Shown: one piece after another, positions 36,063 to 43,787 of the stretch
Numbering within the stretch: position 1 is the first letter of the stretch
Layout: every line of letters starts with the position of its first letter
Origin: a virus
DNA length: 64,000 bases
IMG/VR virus record: IMGVR_UViG_3300042010_000106
Location: 1-64,000 of that record
Reading direction: 5' to 3' (one strand)
Program-made: the position numbers and the translations under genes
Notes under the pieces: model-generated
Databases searched by the model: none
What the model saw: only the letters and a program-made list of their open reading frames with translations
Told to the model about the DNA's origin: nothing

Positions 36063-36640
36063 TGCCTTGGACGGGAGTGGGTGCCCGTGTGACGCCACTT
36101 CTGATTCAAAAGGTCATGACGTTGTTTGCATCGACCATGGAAACGTTTTGTCGTCACGGGTACGCGGAAGGTGCAGACCAAGCCTTCGGAAAAGGTGCGC
36201 AAAAGCAGGAAGTGTATTTGCCTTGGCGTAACTTCAACGGCCACAAAACAGGCATGTGGGATTACACTGAAGCGCAGATAATGTTCGCTGAATATCTGGC
36301 GTGGAAAGTTTACCCTGTCGTAATACCTGACAATTTCATGAAACTGTTTCGTCGCAACGCGTTTCAAATCGTCGGTCTAGCTACGTGTGTCGAGGATGCC
36401 AAGCCTTCGTCATTCGTGTTGTGCTGGACGCCGGATGGTTGTATCGGAAGACAGTCGTATAATTATGGAACGACAGGTGGAACCGGCGTTGCAATTATGA
36501 TTGCCGAAGAATTCGAAGTCCCTGTCTACAATCTCGCTCGCCGTGAGCATATGCGAATGGTGCTAGACCATTTGAACGACCACGGAATCAAAACTGTAAA
36601 GCTTGAGAAAGAACTACGTAAACAGGGGCTGTTCGCATGA
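36062..36640 (+). CDS. SLOG-like Rossmann-fold protein
   Basis: 192 residues. Contains GYAEGADQAFGKGA followed by QEVYLPWRNFNG, RNAFQIVG, SFVLCWTPDGC and a TTGGTGVAIMIAEE phosphate-binding loop with a following VYNLA. This order is typical of phage SLOG/LOG-like nucleotide-binding proteins, distant relatives of DprA. They may bind or cleave nucleotides; the actual ligand is unknown. Coupled to both neighbours. Confidence 0.7.
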   Translation: MPWTGVGARVTPLLIQKVMTLFASTMETFCRHGYAEGADQAFGKGAQKQEVYLPWRNFNGHKTGMWDYTEAQIMFAEYLAWKVYPVVIPDNFMKLFRRNAFQIVGLATCVEDAKPSSFVLCWTPDGCIGRQSYNYGTTGGTGVAIMIAEEFEVPVYNLARREHMRMVLDHLNDHGIKTVKLEKELRKQGLFA

Positions 36641-37053
36641 ACGAAAACATCGTTGAAATCAAGTTCAGTAATTCCGACATGCGCACCAACGGTGTGTATG
36701 CCGCTGACCAGTACGGCAATGAAATGCCGTTTTACGAAGGCTACAAGATTGTAAAAAACCGCGACCTTACCACCCTTGTGAAAATTGTCCGGGAACGTAA
36801 GTGGGCACGCCGCAAGCAGTTTCAAAAAGAAGTGCAGTATACAACGAAGTACGAAAATCGTCCGTGTAAAACGGCGTTGATTCAAGACGACTGCATCATC
36901 ATGCACCCGTACTATTACGATGACGTACGCGCATGCACTGCAACACGCATGCACACAGGTTTCGGTGGCATGGGCGCATACATGGCCCAAAGACTACTCA
37001 TTACCAGTGAACGTCCCGGTTTTCTACGTCAGATGCTTGGAGAAAAAGAATGA
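36637..37053 (+). CDS. hypothetical protein with RERKW box, 138 aa
   Basis: Contains RERKWARRKQFQKE followed by a YENRP segment and a DDCIIM strand. The same arrangement (RERKWSHRVRFQKE, YETKP, ADKIVL) is in the 37882 product, so the two are paralogues. Highly basic box, possibly nucleic-acid binding. 4-base overlaps both sides. Confidence 0.65.
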   Translation: MNENIVEIKFSNSDMRTNGVYAADQYGNEMPFYEGYKIVKNRDLTTLVKIVRERKWARRKQFQKEVQYTTKYENRPCKTALIQDDCIIMHPYYYDDVRACTATRMHTGFGGMGAYMAQRLLITSERPGFLRQMLGEKE

Positions 37054-37328
37054 ACGATGGATATTACACCCGCGCACGTGCACTGCTGATTCGCGTTCTC
37101 GGTCGCGTTGCAATTCTTGAACATGACTTGGCGTTGCTGGCGAATCCAGAACACAAGCGTGTAATTCCTAACGAATTCCCAAAGACGGAAACGCTTAGCG
37201 AAATCAAAGATCATTTGGAAATCGCTTACGTCCGCATGCACAGTCTGCGTGCACAAATCGACGTTCATCCGCAGGGTACGGTTCTCGACATCATGCGTCT
37301 GGCTGAAAAGATGGGTGAAACATTGTGA
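37050..37328 (+). CDS. hypothetical helical protein, 92 aa
   Basis: Two long amphipathic helices (ARALLIRVLGRVAILEHDLA, SEIKDHLEIAYVRMHSLRAQ). Not recognised. Overlaps both neighbours by 4 bases. Confidence 0.65.
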   Translation: MNDGYYTRARALLIRVLGRVAILEHDLALLANPEHKRVIPNEFPKTETLSEIKDHLEIAYVRMHSLRAQIDVHPQGTVLDIMRLAEKMGETL

Positions 37329-37591
37329 AGCTTTGGCACTGGCTCAAAGAACTGTTACGTAAATCGCCCAAGCAGGAAAAACCAAAACCAAAATTCATTC
37401 TGTGTGAAAACTGCAACACGTGGTACGGCGACCTTACTGACGGTGAGGCATTCGCTTCGTCTTACGTGAACACAGAAAACCCTGAAGAACTGAAAGCGCT
37501 GTACACGTGTGGGAAATGCCGCCACGTTTCTGAGTGGTTCACAGGGGCACCAATGCCCATTAAATATTCTGACGTAAGGAAGGTTGAATAA
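37325..37591 (+). CDS. zinc-ribbon hypothetical protein, 88 aa
   Basis: GTG start overlapping the previous stop. A basic helix (HWLKELLRKSPKQEKPKPK) precedes CENCN and, 36 residues on, CGKCRH, forming a zinc ribbon. Function unknown. Confidence 0.65.
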   Translation: MKLWHWLKELLRKSPKQEKPKPKFILCENCNTWYGDLTDGEAFASSYVNTENPEELKALYTCGKCRHVSEWFTGAPMPIKYSDVRKVE

Positions 37592-37878
37592 TGCGCGAAA
37601 CTATTTATGCAGTTGCTGATCGTCTGAATGCCCTTCTGACCTTCGACAACATCCCGAACGCGCAGGAAGAATACGCGCAGCTTTTCGAGATTCATTCGAA
37701 CACCGAAGAGTACACGATTTCTTTCTACGGCTATCCAGTCTGGTCTACTGCATCCGACTCGATTCCTGAAGACAACGAAGAAGAACAAATTTACAACGAA
37801 TGCCTGAATCGTGTTGTGAACATGCGCAGCGCAATCCTGCACATTACTGCAACCATTCCGAACAAATCGTGGACATAA
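37591..37878 (+). CDS. hypothetical protein, 95 aa
   Basis: TAATG overlap. Acidic alpha/beta (EEYAQLFEIHSNTEEYTISF, NRVVNMRSAILHITATI). Not recognised. Confidence 0.65.
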   Translation: MRETIYAVADRLNALLTFDNIPNAQEEYAQLFEIHSNTEEYTISFYGYPVWSTASDSIPEDNEEEQIYNECLNRVVNMRSAILHITATIPNKSWT

Positions 37879-37881
37879 AAC

Positions 37882-38454
37882 ATGACTGATTTTCGCAAGC
37901 TTTTTGGCGGTATCAATCCAGAATTCGATCCTGTTGCTTTGGCGAATGGCTGCGCCACCAGTTCCGCACCGACTGGCACTGACGCCGCTTCGATTCTTGC
38001 GTCGATCATGGCATTGAAACTGGAAATGGCAGCACACGGCAGACTTAACGAGCCAGCAATGCCTGATAAAAACGGAAACGTTTATCCTGCATCTTTGTTT
38101 GGTATGCCTCTCGTTGTTTCTCCGCTGTTGCCTACGACACGACAGGTTGCACACATGCGGGAACGTAAGTGGAGCCATCGCGTACGCTTTCAAAAAGAAC
38201 GTCGCTTTGACATCACTTATGAAACCAAACCGAACAACGAAGTTTACGTACTCGCTGACAAAATCGTTTTGAATCAACAACAATTTGACGCGCTGGAAGC
38301 TACGATTCCTAAAAGCAAAGAGCCGACGTTTTCCATGGGTATGTCTGTGCGCCCGCACGATTATGTACCGATGGAACCTGAGCCGCGCTTTCATGGCTTC
38401 GGTGCTTTCGATATCAACCCACGTTCCGTGGCCCTGATCCGAGGCGGTGTGTAA
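37882..38454 (+). CDS. hypothetical protein, paralogue of the 36637 product, 190 aa
   Basis: Shares RERKW-R-FQKE, YE-KP and the D-I-hydrophobic strand with the 36637 product; it has an extra 60-residue N-terminal part (ASILASIMALKLEMAAHG). C-terminus with PHDYVPMEPEP. Function unknown. Confidence 0.65.
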   Translation: MTDFRKLFGGINPEFDPVALANGCATSSAPTGTDAASILASIMALKLEMAAHGRLNEPAMPDKNGNVYPASLFGMPLVVSPLLPTTRQVAHMRERKWSHRVRFQKERRFDITYETKPNNEVYVLADKIVLNQQQFDALEATIPKSKEPTFSMGMSVRPHDYVPMEPEPRFHGFGAFDINPRSVALIRGGV

Positions 38455-38894
38455 TGCGTGCCAACAAAAGAAATCGTCGCACGATAAATAACAAACGTGT
38501 GTCGAATAAAGTAGTGTGGAAACTTTACGATCACTACACGCTTTTTATCAGTATCTGCGAAGGTACTGGTGCATTGAGCATCGCCTCGATTACCAAACAA
38601 TTTGGCCTCGATGGCAACGGCAACATGGTTCTGCCTTCGTTCAAATGGGTAGGCGCCAGCGAAAATTACACGATGATTTTCTCGCCGTTCAACACCTTCC
38701 GTGAAGCACACGAATGGGCTGCTCAATACATTCAACAACTCATGGAACGTCGCGAAGAAATGTGGTGGGTGCCTGCTGGGCAGCTACGCGGCAAAATCAT
38801 GCTTGAGAAGCCGACCGAACGTGAACTCGAAACGTTTGAGTACACAACACTCGGTTCGCAATTCGTGAACAAAATTCCTGTAGGGCTTTCCTGA
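38454..38894 (+). CDS. hypothetical protein, 146 aa
   Basis: TAATG overlap with the previous gene. Basic N-terminus (RANKRNRRTINNKRVSNK), then an alpha/beta body with MIFSPFNTFREAHEWAAQYI and EEMWWVPAGQLRGKIML. Not recognised. Confidence 0.65.
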   Translation: MRANKRNRRTINNKRVSNKVVWKLYDHYTLFISICEGTGALSIASITKQFGLDGNGNMVLPSFKWVGASENYTMIFSPFNTFREAHEWAAQYIQQLMERREEMWWVPAGQLRGKIMLEKPTERELETFEYTTLGSQFVNKIPVGLS

Positions 38895-39100
38895 TGGCTA
38901 GCGCAACGTACGAACTTGCTGAACGTTATCGTCAGCACCAGCACTCAATACACAAAAAATTTCTCAGTGTTGTAGGCGACAAAATCAACACGGATATTCA
39001 TACCAGAAAATCCTACTGGAAAATGCACCGTCGTCTGCGTGACAAAGTTTACCCACGGGGCAAACGTAACATCGTCCTGCGTTTCGAGGGCATGATATGA
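38894..39100 (+). CDS. small basic protein, 68 aa
   Basis: One-base overlap with the preceding stop. Strongly basic (YWKMHRRLRDKVYPRGKRN), helical. Possible nucleic-acid binding; not recognised. Confidence 0.6.
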   Translation: MASATYELAERYRQHQHSIHKKFLSVVGDKINTDIHTRKSYWKMHRRLRDKVYPRGKRNIVLRFEGMI

Positions 39101-39705
39101 GCTGGTTGAACACGCTGTTAAAACAGAAGCAATGTCTGACCCGTGTACTGGAACGGGATTTCAAATACATTGCACAAGTTCGCTATGCGTTTTTCTGGTT
39201 CACCTTGGCTTTCGAGGAAGAACAGGAATACGATTACGGAAACGAGTACGAAGAAAACCGCAATCGTTTGCAGAAAATGCGTGACCTTGCTGCCTACTAT
39301 GCTCGCACGCACAAAGGCTACTACCTCGGCACCGTGGAATACGAAAGCCTGCGCGATAAAATCCGTGCAAAACTTCGTGCAAAATTCACAGGCCCTTGCG
39401 GTGTACAAGGCGCTCGCGGCGACATGGGTACACCCGGTGCGGAAGGCCCACGCGGTCGTTCGTACGATGACATTCAGTGTCCGCATTGCGATACGTACCG
39501 TACGGATATTCGCCCGTCTGTTCCTTTGCACTTCGATCATTTCGGTGAAGACACACCGCTGGTTTACACGTGCCAATTTTCCAAGTGCGGTCGCCAATCA
39601 AACTGGATCGTTTATAACGGAGCTTTCCTGCATGCTGGATCAATTACGCAACATGTTGTTGGTGACGACGCCAAGCCAACCGTACCCGACAGCAAACTTC
39701 CTTAA
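39097..39705 (+). CDS. hypothetical protein with collagen-like repeat and Cys motifs, 202 aa
   Basis: About 100 helical residues are followed by eight consecutive Gly-X-Y triplets (near residues 99-122, including GVQGARGDMGTPGAEGPRG) and then CPHCDTYRTD and a later CQFSKCG, a four-Cys metal site. Collagen-like repeats form trimers in phage tail fibres. Together with the following gene it may encode a trimeric virion or surface-binding protein; inferred. Confidence 0.65.
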   Translation: MSWLNTLLKQKQCLTRVLERDFKYIAQVRYAFFWFTLAFEEEQEYDYGNEYEENRNRLQKMRDLAAYYARTHKGYYLGTVEYESLRDKIRAKLRAKFTGPCGVQGARGDMGTPGAEGPRGRSYDDIQCPHCDTYRTDIRPSVPLHFDHFGEDTPLVYTCQFSKCGRQSNWIVYNGAFLHAGSITQHVVGDDAKPTVPDSKLP

Positions 39706-40309
39706 CGCCGAAGTTTGTTTGCTCATGAACAGAAACGTGGACGTCACGATCCCGCTGACCGCGCTGGTTCGTGACTACATGCACACGATTCTGGATGCGC
39801 GTTTGCATTTCAAGCCCATGAAAGAAACGCATCTGAAATTCGTTGAGGATTTGAAAGCGTACGGTGGTCTGTCGAAGGCTGACACAAAAACACACGACCA
39901 ATACGCAATCAGTTACCGCGCATCGCCAGTTGACTACAACATTCACGGATCGTCGCTAACGCTGATGAAACTGGCGGCGGAACAGTACGTGATTGCTCGC
40001 GCACGTGATGCGTTGTTGCCTTTGCGCGATGAAGTCTTTGATGAAATTTCGGCGATGCAATTCGTGTCAAATTTTCGTGGGGAAATGACCAAGACGAACA
40101 TGCGTTACGATTGGATGCGTGCACCAAAAGATCCAGACGACGAAAACGTGGCTGTGCTTATGGTTACGGATATTTTTCTGCCGGGTCACATGATTGCGCA
40201 TCGGTTCGTCATGAAAATTGATTACCACGGAATCATCACAAGATTTCCAAGTGATGATGGTTACGACCTTGCGTTTTCAATCAATAAAGGTTGGCTGCCT
40301 GAGTATTAA
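39632..40309 (+). CDS. hypothetical protein, 225 aa
   Basis: ATG 39632 has GGAG about 10 bases upstream inside the previous gene, giving a 74-base overlap; later ATGs (39653, 39725) are possible starts. Helical N-terminal half, C-terminal half with NVAVLMVTDIFLPGH and IDYHGIITRFPSDDGYDLAF. Not recognised. The longer open frame back to 39143 is a shadow of the preceding gene. Confidence 0.6.
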   Translation: MLDQLRNMLLVTTPSQPYPTANFLNAEVCLLMNRNVDVTIPLTALVRDYMHTILDARLHFKPMKETHLKFVEDLKAYGGLSKADTKTHDQYAISYRASPVDYNIHGSSLTLMKLAAEQYVIARARDALLPLRDEVFDEISAMQFVSNFRGEMTKTNMRYDWMRAPKDPDDENVAVLMVTDIFLPGHMIAHRFVMKIDYHGIITRFPSDDGYDLAFSINKGWLPEY

Positions 40310-40310
40310 G

Positions 40311-40319
40311 TAATTTAGT
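40311..40319 (+). promoter_or_regulatory. candidate late-promoter motif TAATTTAGT
   Basis: AT-rich TAATTTAGT, 39 bases before the endolysin ATG, matching the TAATTTA set found before other late units. Weak evidence. Confidence 0.3.
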
Positions 40320-40320
40320 C

Positions 40321-40351
40321 ATAACACTTATCCAAAGGAGGAATGTGTTAT
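40321..40351 (+). promoter_or_regulatory. inverted repeat enclosing the endolysin ribosome site
   Basis: ATAACAC (40321-40327) is the exact reverse complement of GTGTTAT (40345-40351). The loop holds AAAGGAGG and the stem's right arm includes the first two bases of the endolysin ATG. Folding would occlude the start codon and present or hide the ribosome site, suggesting translational timing control. Confidence 0.5.
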
Positions 40352-40946
40352 GGCTGTTACTGGAAAAATCTCTGCAATTTTCGAATCGGCTGGTGCTGGT
40401 GTTTCGACAATCTCCACGGGTAAAGGTGATGCAGGCGGTGTGAGCTACGGTGCACACCAACTCGCTACAAAAACCGGAACCATGGCGAAGTTTCTTGCTT
40501 CGAAATTTGGTACTGCTTATCGCCAACGTTTCGCCGGTCTGGAACCGGGTACAACTGCATTCAATGAGGTGTACAAAAAAATCTGTAAAGAAACACCACT
40601 GGAATTCGAAGTAAACCAATTCCTGTACATCGCAGTATCCCATTACGATCCACAAGTGGCGATCCTGTTGAAAAACGGAATCGACATCACCAAACGTGCG
40701 GACGCTGTAGGCGAATGCGTGTTCAGTGTGTGCGTTCAATACGGGCCGAACACTTCATTGATTGTTCAAGCGGTTGGCGCCAATTTCAAAGGCACCGATG
40801 CGGAGTTCATCGAGAAGGTTCAGAACTACCGTCGCGATACTGTAAAGACAAGGTTCAAAAGCAGCAGCGCAAAAGTGCAACAAAGCGTGGCCGACCGTGC
40901 CGTCGCTGAAAAAGCCGCGTTGCTGAAACTACTCAACTCCAAATAA
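40350..40946 (+). CDS. endolysin (lysozyme-like, homologous to the tail protein domain)
   Basis: 198 residues with a perfect AAAGGAGG site. FESAGAGV carries the probable catalytic Glu12 and is followed by STGKGDAGGVSYG and HQLATKTGTM, matching residues about 320-510 of the 16139 product across the whole length (also AFNEVYKK/EFNEKYLD, VQYG/VQHG, VQNYRR/IQKYRT). The domain degrades peptidoglycan. There is no signal peptide, so a holin would be needed for release; none is adjacent. I cannot name the glycosidase subclass from sequence alone. Confidence 0.8.
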   Translation: MAVTGKISAIFESAGAGVSTISTGKGDAGGVSYGAHQLATKTGTMAKFLASKFGTAYRQRFAGLEPGTTAFNEVYKKICKETPLEFEVNQFLYIAVSHYDPQVAILLKNGIDITKRADAVGECVFSVCVQYGPNTSLIVQAVGANFKGTDAEFIEKVQNYRRDTVKTRFKSSSAKVQQSVADRAVAEKAALLKLLNSK

Positions 40947-40957
40947 ATGGAAATGAC

Positions 40958-41368
40958 ATGGAACAGGTTGCACGCAGAAATTCGTTCACGCATCGCGTAG
41001 GCCGCAAGGTTCGCGAAGTAACGTTCGATGAAATTGTTGCCTTTCAAGCAAACCACAAATACGTCGATGCTTTTCTGGTAGACGGGTCTGCGATTCTTCT
41101 GAGTCAAGATCAAGACACCATCAAAGGGTTGAAGGTAGAATTTCCAGAATTTATGCAAATCAATCGCGGGATTTTGGTTCGCCAATCCGCTGTGCATAGT
41201 CTGGAACGCGATGTGGCGCGCTGTCGCTATGACGTGGTGATGAAAGATTTCGTGTTTCCTGTTTCACGCCGTTTCGTTCCACTTGTTAGAAAGGCGTTGA
41301 AGAATGAGCCTAGTCCAACAGAAACAAACGAAAGCGTATGCGGTAGTGTCTGCGCGAATGCAGGTTAA
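40958..41368 (+). CDS. LytTR-type DNA-binding protein
   Basis: 136 residues. Residues about 14-114 follow the LytTR plan: EIVAFQANHKYVDAFLVDGS, then SQDQDTIKGLKVEFPEF, MQINRGILVRQSAVHSLERD, and the final FPVSRRFVPLVRKAL. LytTR domains bind DNA in bacterial transcription regulators, usually behind a receiver domain, which is absent here. Location 11 bases behind the endolysin suggests phage gene regulation, possibly of late or lysis timing; inferred. Confidence 0.75.
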   Translation: MEQVARRNSFTHRVGRKVREVTFDEIVAFQANHKYVDAFLVDGSAILLSQDQDTIKGLKVEFPEFMQINRGILVRQSAVHSLERDVARCRYDVVMKDFVFPVSRRFVPLVRKALKNEPSPTETNESVCGSVCANAG

Positions 41369-41510
41369 CGAAAACGGAATCATTGAAAAAGAATTGGTAA
41401 CGCACCACGTGACCTATTCCGAAACCGATGCTGACCGTGTTTGCGCAGCGTACATTCCACCGGATGCACATTACGGCCCTGCTTGGGTTGATCGTGACTA
41501 CCGGGTTTGA
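41304..41510 (+). CDS. small hypothetical protein, 68 aa
   Basis: Begins inside the end of the LytTR gene (65-base overlap); a later ATG at 41358 is an alternative start. Contains AYAVVSARMQVNENGIIEKE and HYGPAWVDRDYRV. Its stop is 6 bases before a terminator, supporting it as the last gene of the late unit. Confidence 0.5.
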   Translation: MSLVQQKQTKAYAVVSARMQVNENGIIEKELVTHHVTYSETDADRVCAAYIPPDAHYGPAWVDRDYRV

Positions 41511-41516
41511 TTTTTC

Positions 41517-41549
41517 AGGGTCTGTTCAGGAATGTTCAGGCCCTTTTTT
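41517..41549 (+). terminator. factor-independent terminator at the late/early boundary
   Basis: AGGGTCTG (41517-41524) pairs with CAGGCCCT (41537-41544) and runs into six T. It separates the endolysin/LytTR unit from the region of small genes. Confidence 0.8.
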
Positions 41550-41564
41550 ATGCGGAGAGAAATG

Positions 41565-41912
41565 ATGGAATTGTATTGGCAGTTTGCAGCAAGTGCACTC
41601 AAAGAAACGTTGGACACTTTGAACACCGATGGCATCACCATGGGCACCTATGAAATGTCGGTGCTATTCAACAAGCAACGAATGCACACGATTGAAAAGG
41701 GTATCTTTCAGGAAGCGTTGTTAGAAGTTGGTTTGACTGCGCAGTTCCACGCACCGGAACATATCGTGATTCAACGCACGTATGAGAACACCCGTTTCCC
41801 GCGAATGATGACCAACGAATTCGAAGCTGCTGTCGCCCGCGCACGCACTGACCAAGCGGCCTACGACGCCCGTAACGCCCTTGACACAGTGGACGTAGAT
41901 GCGGTATCTTGA
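41565..41912 (+). CDS. hypothetical protein, 115 aa
   Basis: ATG 41565 lies 7 bases behind GGAG (ATG 41562 is also in frame). Helical N-terminus (FAASALKETLDTLNTDG), then a winged-helix-like pattern (MSVLFNKQRMHTIEKGIFQEALLEVGL). The last 30 bases contain a promoter for the next gene. Not recognised. Confidence 0.6.
   Translation: MELYWQFAASALKETLDTLNTDGITMGTYEMSVLFNKQRMHTIEKGIFQEALLEVGLTAQFHAPEHIVIQRTYENTRFPRMMTNEFEAAVARARTDQAAYDARNALDTVDVDAVS
41881..41910 (+). promoter_or_regulatory. sigma70-like promoter P0
   Basis: TTGACA (41881-41886), 18-base spacer, TATCTT (41905-41910). Downstream a short stem GCTG/CAGC (41915-41927) and the leader end CTCACACATCTAGGGAAGTTT resemble the leaders of the four canonical promoters. 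Located inside the 3' end of the preceding gene. Confidence 0.6.
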
Positions 41913-41968
41913 CCGCTGCCGCACAGCACCCCAAAGCATGACACTCACACATCTAGGGAAGTTTAATC

Positions 41969-42316
41969 ATGTCCTTACTACTTAGCGTTGATTACGTCGA
42001 ACACGAACGTCATTTGTACTTCGTTCCAGACGTAAGCGTTATCCCTGAAAACCTGCTGCGCGCAATTCACAAAATGCACGGCGTTTACTGCAATAGCGAT
42101 GATTTCAAAAAGTCGTTCTATAAAGCGTGGGATTACATCAGCGCCGCGATGACCGTTAACCCGGATCACCTCGACAAAGAAGACCGCAACAATCAAAACC
42201 GTTTTGCGCACTTGCTGGTTCCGTTCCGAATCGACATCGCAGAATCACTGAATGCCGGAACGGTGTTCGCTGTGCCGACGCAAGAATTGATCGTCATTCA
42301 AACGGGAAGCTTTTAA
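41969..42316 (+). CDS. hypothetical protein, 115 aa
   Basis: First gene behind P0, with AGGGAAGTT leader ribosome site. Alpha/beta, opening MSLLLSVDYVEHERHLYFVPD. Not recognised. Its stop overlaps the next start. Confidence 0.65.
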   Translation: MSLLLSVDYVEHERHLYFVPDVSVIPENLLRAIHKMHGVYCNSDDFKKSFYKAWDYISAAMTVNPDHLDKEDRNNQNRFAHLLVPFRIDIAESLNAGTVFAVPTQELIVIQTGSF

Positions 42317-42612
42317 TGCGTGCGCTGAACAGCTTTGAAATCCTCACCGAAGTGAAAAAGAAAATCCGCACAGTAGGGGATTTGAAAATGGCTTCGGTGT
42401 ATCTGCAATACCACGGCCAAACAATGGACATGGTAGACAGCATCGTTTTTGAAGACGGTGAATTCACTGTGAAAACGGAAAACCAACGTCTGCGTTATAC
42501 GCCAGAACGTTTGTACTTCCTGCTGGACTACAACAACACGATTGCGGAACGCAATTTTGAGTTTCACCAATTGCGCCACAAGATCATGGAATCGCAACAT
42601 CAACTTCGTTAA
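42316..42612 (+). CDS. hypothetical protein, 98 aa
   Basis: TAATG overlap. Alpha/beta with IRTVGDLKMASVYLQYHG and a C-terminal helix ERNFEFHQLRHKIMESQHQ. Not recognised. Confidence 0.65.
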   Translation: MRALNSFEILTEVKKKIRTVGDLKMASVYLQYHGQTMDMVDSIVFEDGEFTVKTENQRLRYTPERLYFLLDYNNTIAERNFEFHQLRHKIMESQHQLR

Positions 42613-42623
42613 CTGAGGTAGAA

Positions 42624-42833
42624 ATGTTTTCAGAATTGTTCAAGGCGTTTGCACCGCAAGCCGCTTCACTTCTTGTAGACGGAATCAGCGCGCACGTACT
42701 GCGTAAAATGCCAGACGGTACTGTACAAGATATCGAAATCGCAAACGACCGTGATTCAGATTTCGTTCGCCAGATGCGCGACGAATACGAGGCACACCCC
42801 GACGATGTTGGCGGGCCTTACGTACAGCAATAA
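42624..42833 (+). CDS. small hypothetical protein, 69 aa
   Basis: Good GAGGT site. Acidic C-terminal half (DEYEAHPDDVGGP). Not recognised. ACTGTAAA follows its stop. Confidence 0.6.
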   Translation: MFSELFKAFAPQAASLLVDGISAHVLRKMPDGTVQDIEIANDRDSDFVRQMRDEYEAHPDDVGGPYVQQ

Positions 42834-42854
42834 AAACTGTAAAGGGGAATGACG

Positions 42855-43136
42855 ATGGCTGAAACAGGATCGCAATTCACACTGAGACTAAAACAGCAGC
42901 TATACGAACTGTTGTGGTCGCAGGTTCCCACGAAAGCCCGTGGCGATGTTTTCGAAATGCGGGCTTATCTGAATTGCTCTGAAGAACAGGCGTTAGCGAT
43001 GTACGCCGAATACTTCGACCTTCTTACCATTGATTGGATGCTTGATCGTTTAGTGCAGCTAGGCGCTACAGCAACAATTGGTTCCGGTGTTGACGTAATC
43101 CTTGAGCTGAAATTGTTCCCCGCTCCAAAACTGTAA
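42855..43136 (+). CDS. hypothetical protein, 93 aa
   Basis: ATG 42855 is 7 bases behind GGGG; ATG 42849 is too close to it. Helical with a helix-turn-helix-like stretch (MRAYLNCSEEQALAMYAEYF). Not recognised. Confidence 0.6.
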   Translation: MAETGSQFTLRLKQQLYELLWSQVPTKARGDVFEMRAYLNCSEEQALAMYAEYFDLLTIDWMLDRLVQLGATATIGSGVDVILELKLFPAPKL

Positions 43137-43227
43137 AGAGTAGTTGCAACAAACACTAGGCGTTGGCTACTGCTGACCAGCATGACGCCCGGTGCATTCT
43201 TATATGGTTGGCAAAGGAAGTAAAACG

Positions 43228-43725
43228 ATGGCTAAGTATGATCCCGCAGACATTGCAGCAGTTGAAGCCCAAGTCATTGCAATGGCAGACGCCGCAAAGA
43301 TTTCTGGTAAGACAACGGTTTTCTTCGACACGCGTGTGATGTTCAACGCAATGAAGTTTTCCAAAATGACCCGCGCACAATTCACCGCACAGGTTGCCGA
43401 GCAATTGACCGGCAGCGCCTTTCACAAGAAATACGGTGATTGGGTAGCGTGTGAATACGAATGTGAAATGTGGGTTATGGTGCGTTTGGCTGCACCCGGT
43501 GATTTGCAGGCTGTCAATGACAGCACCCGCAACATGTTCTACAACACGACCACACGCAGCGCGAAACGCAAGCAAACGAAAACCATCACCATTGATGCAC
43601 CCGCAGACATGAGTGCGGACGATATCAACGCTGCGTTGCGCGCTTTCCAAGACCGTAAGAACAACACCGGTAGCATTGCGGATTTGCATAACGAAGATTT
43701 GCGCCGCGAACACCACGCCAACTAA
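43228..43725 (+). CDS. hypothetical protein, 165 aa
   Basis: ATG 43228 with AAAGGAAG upstream. An alpha/beta protein with FDTRVMFNAMKFSKMTRAQF and a C-terminal basic stretch (TRSAKRKQTKTITIDAPADM). Not recognised. A 92-base upstream gap holds no recognised element beyond the ribosome site. Confidence 0.65.
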   Translation: MAKYDPADIAAVEAQVIAMADAAKISGKTTVFFDTRVMFNAMKFSKMTRAQFTAQVAEQLTGSAFHKKYGDWVACEYECEMWVMVRLAAPGDLQAVNDSTRNMFYNTTTRSAKRKQTKTITIDAPADMSADDINAALRAFQDRKNNTGSIADLHNEDLRREHHAN

Positions 43726-43740
43726 AAGCACCCGCTAAAC

Positions 43741-43767
43741 GAATCCTCGGCCTTGTGTCGGGGATTC
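43741..43767 (+). other. intergenic stem-loop, related to the CCCCGC family
   Basis: GAATCCTCG (43741-43749) pairs with CGGGGATTC (43759-43767); the loop GCCTTGTGT resembles the loop of the 45402 hairpin. No T tract follows. Confidence 0.55.
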
Positions 43768-43787
43768 TTGCATTTAAGGCCCGCAAA

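Noticed and set aside
39143-39631. Upstream extension of the 39632 frame to a 388-residue protein
   Set aside because: The extension lies wholly inside the 39097 gene in another frame and has the basic, Cys/Thr-rich composition of a shadow.
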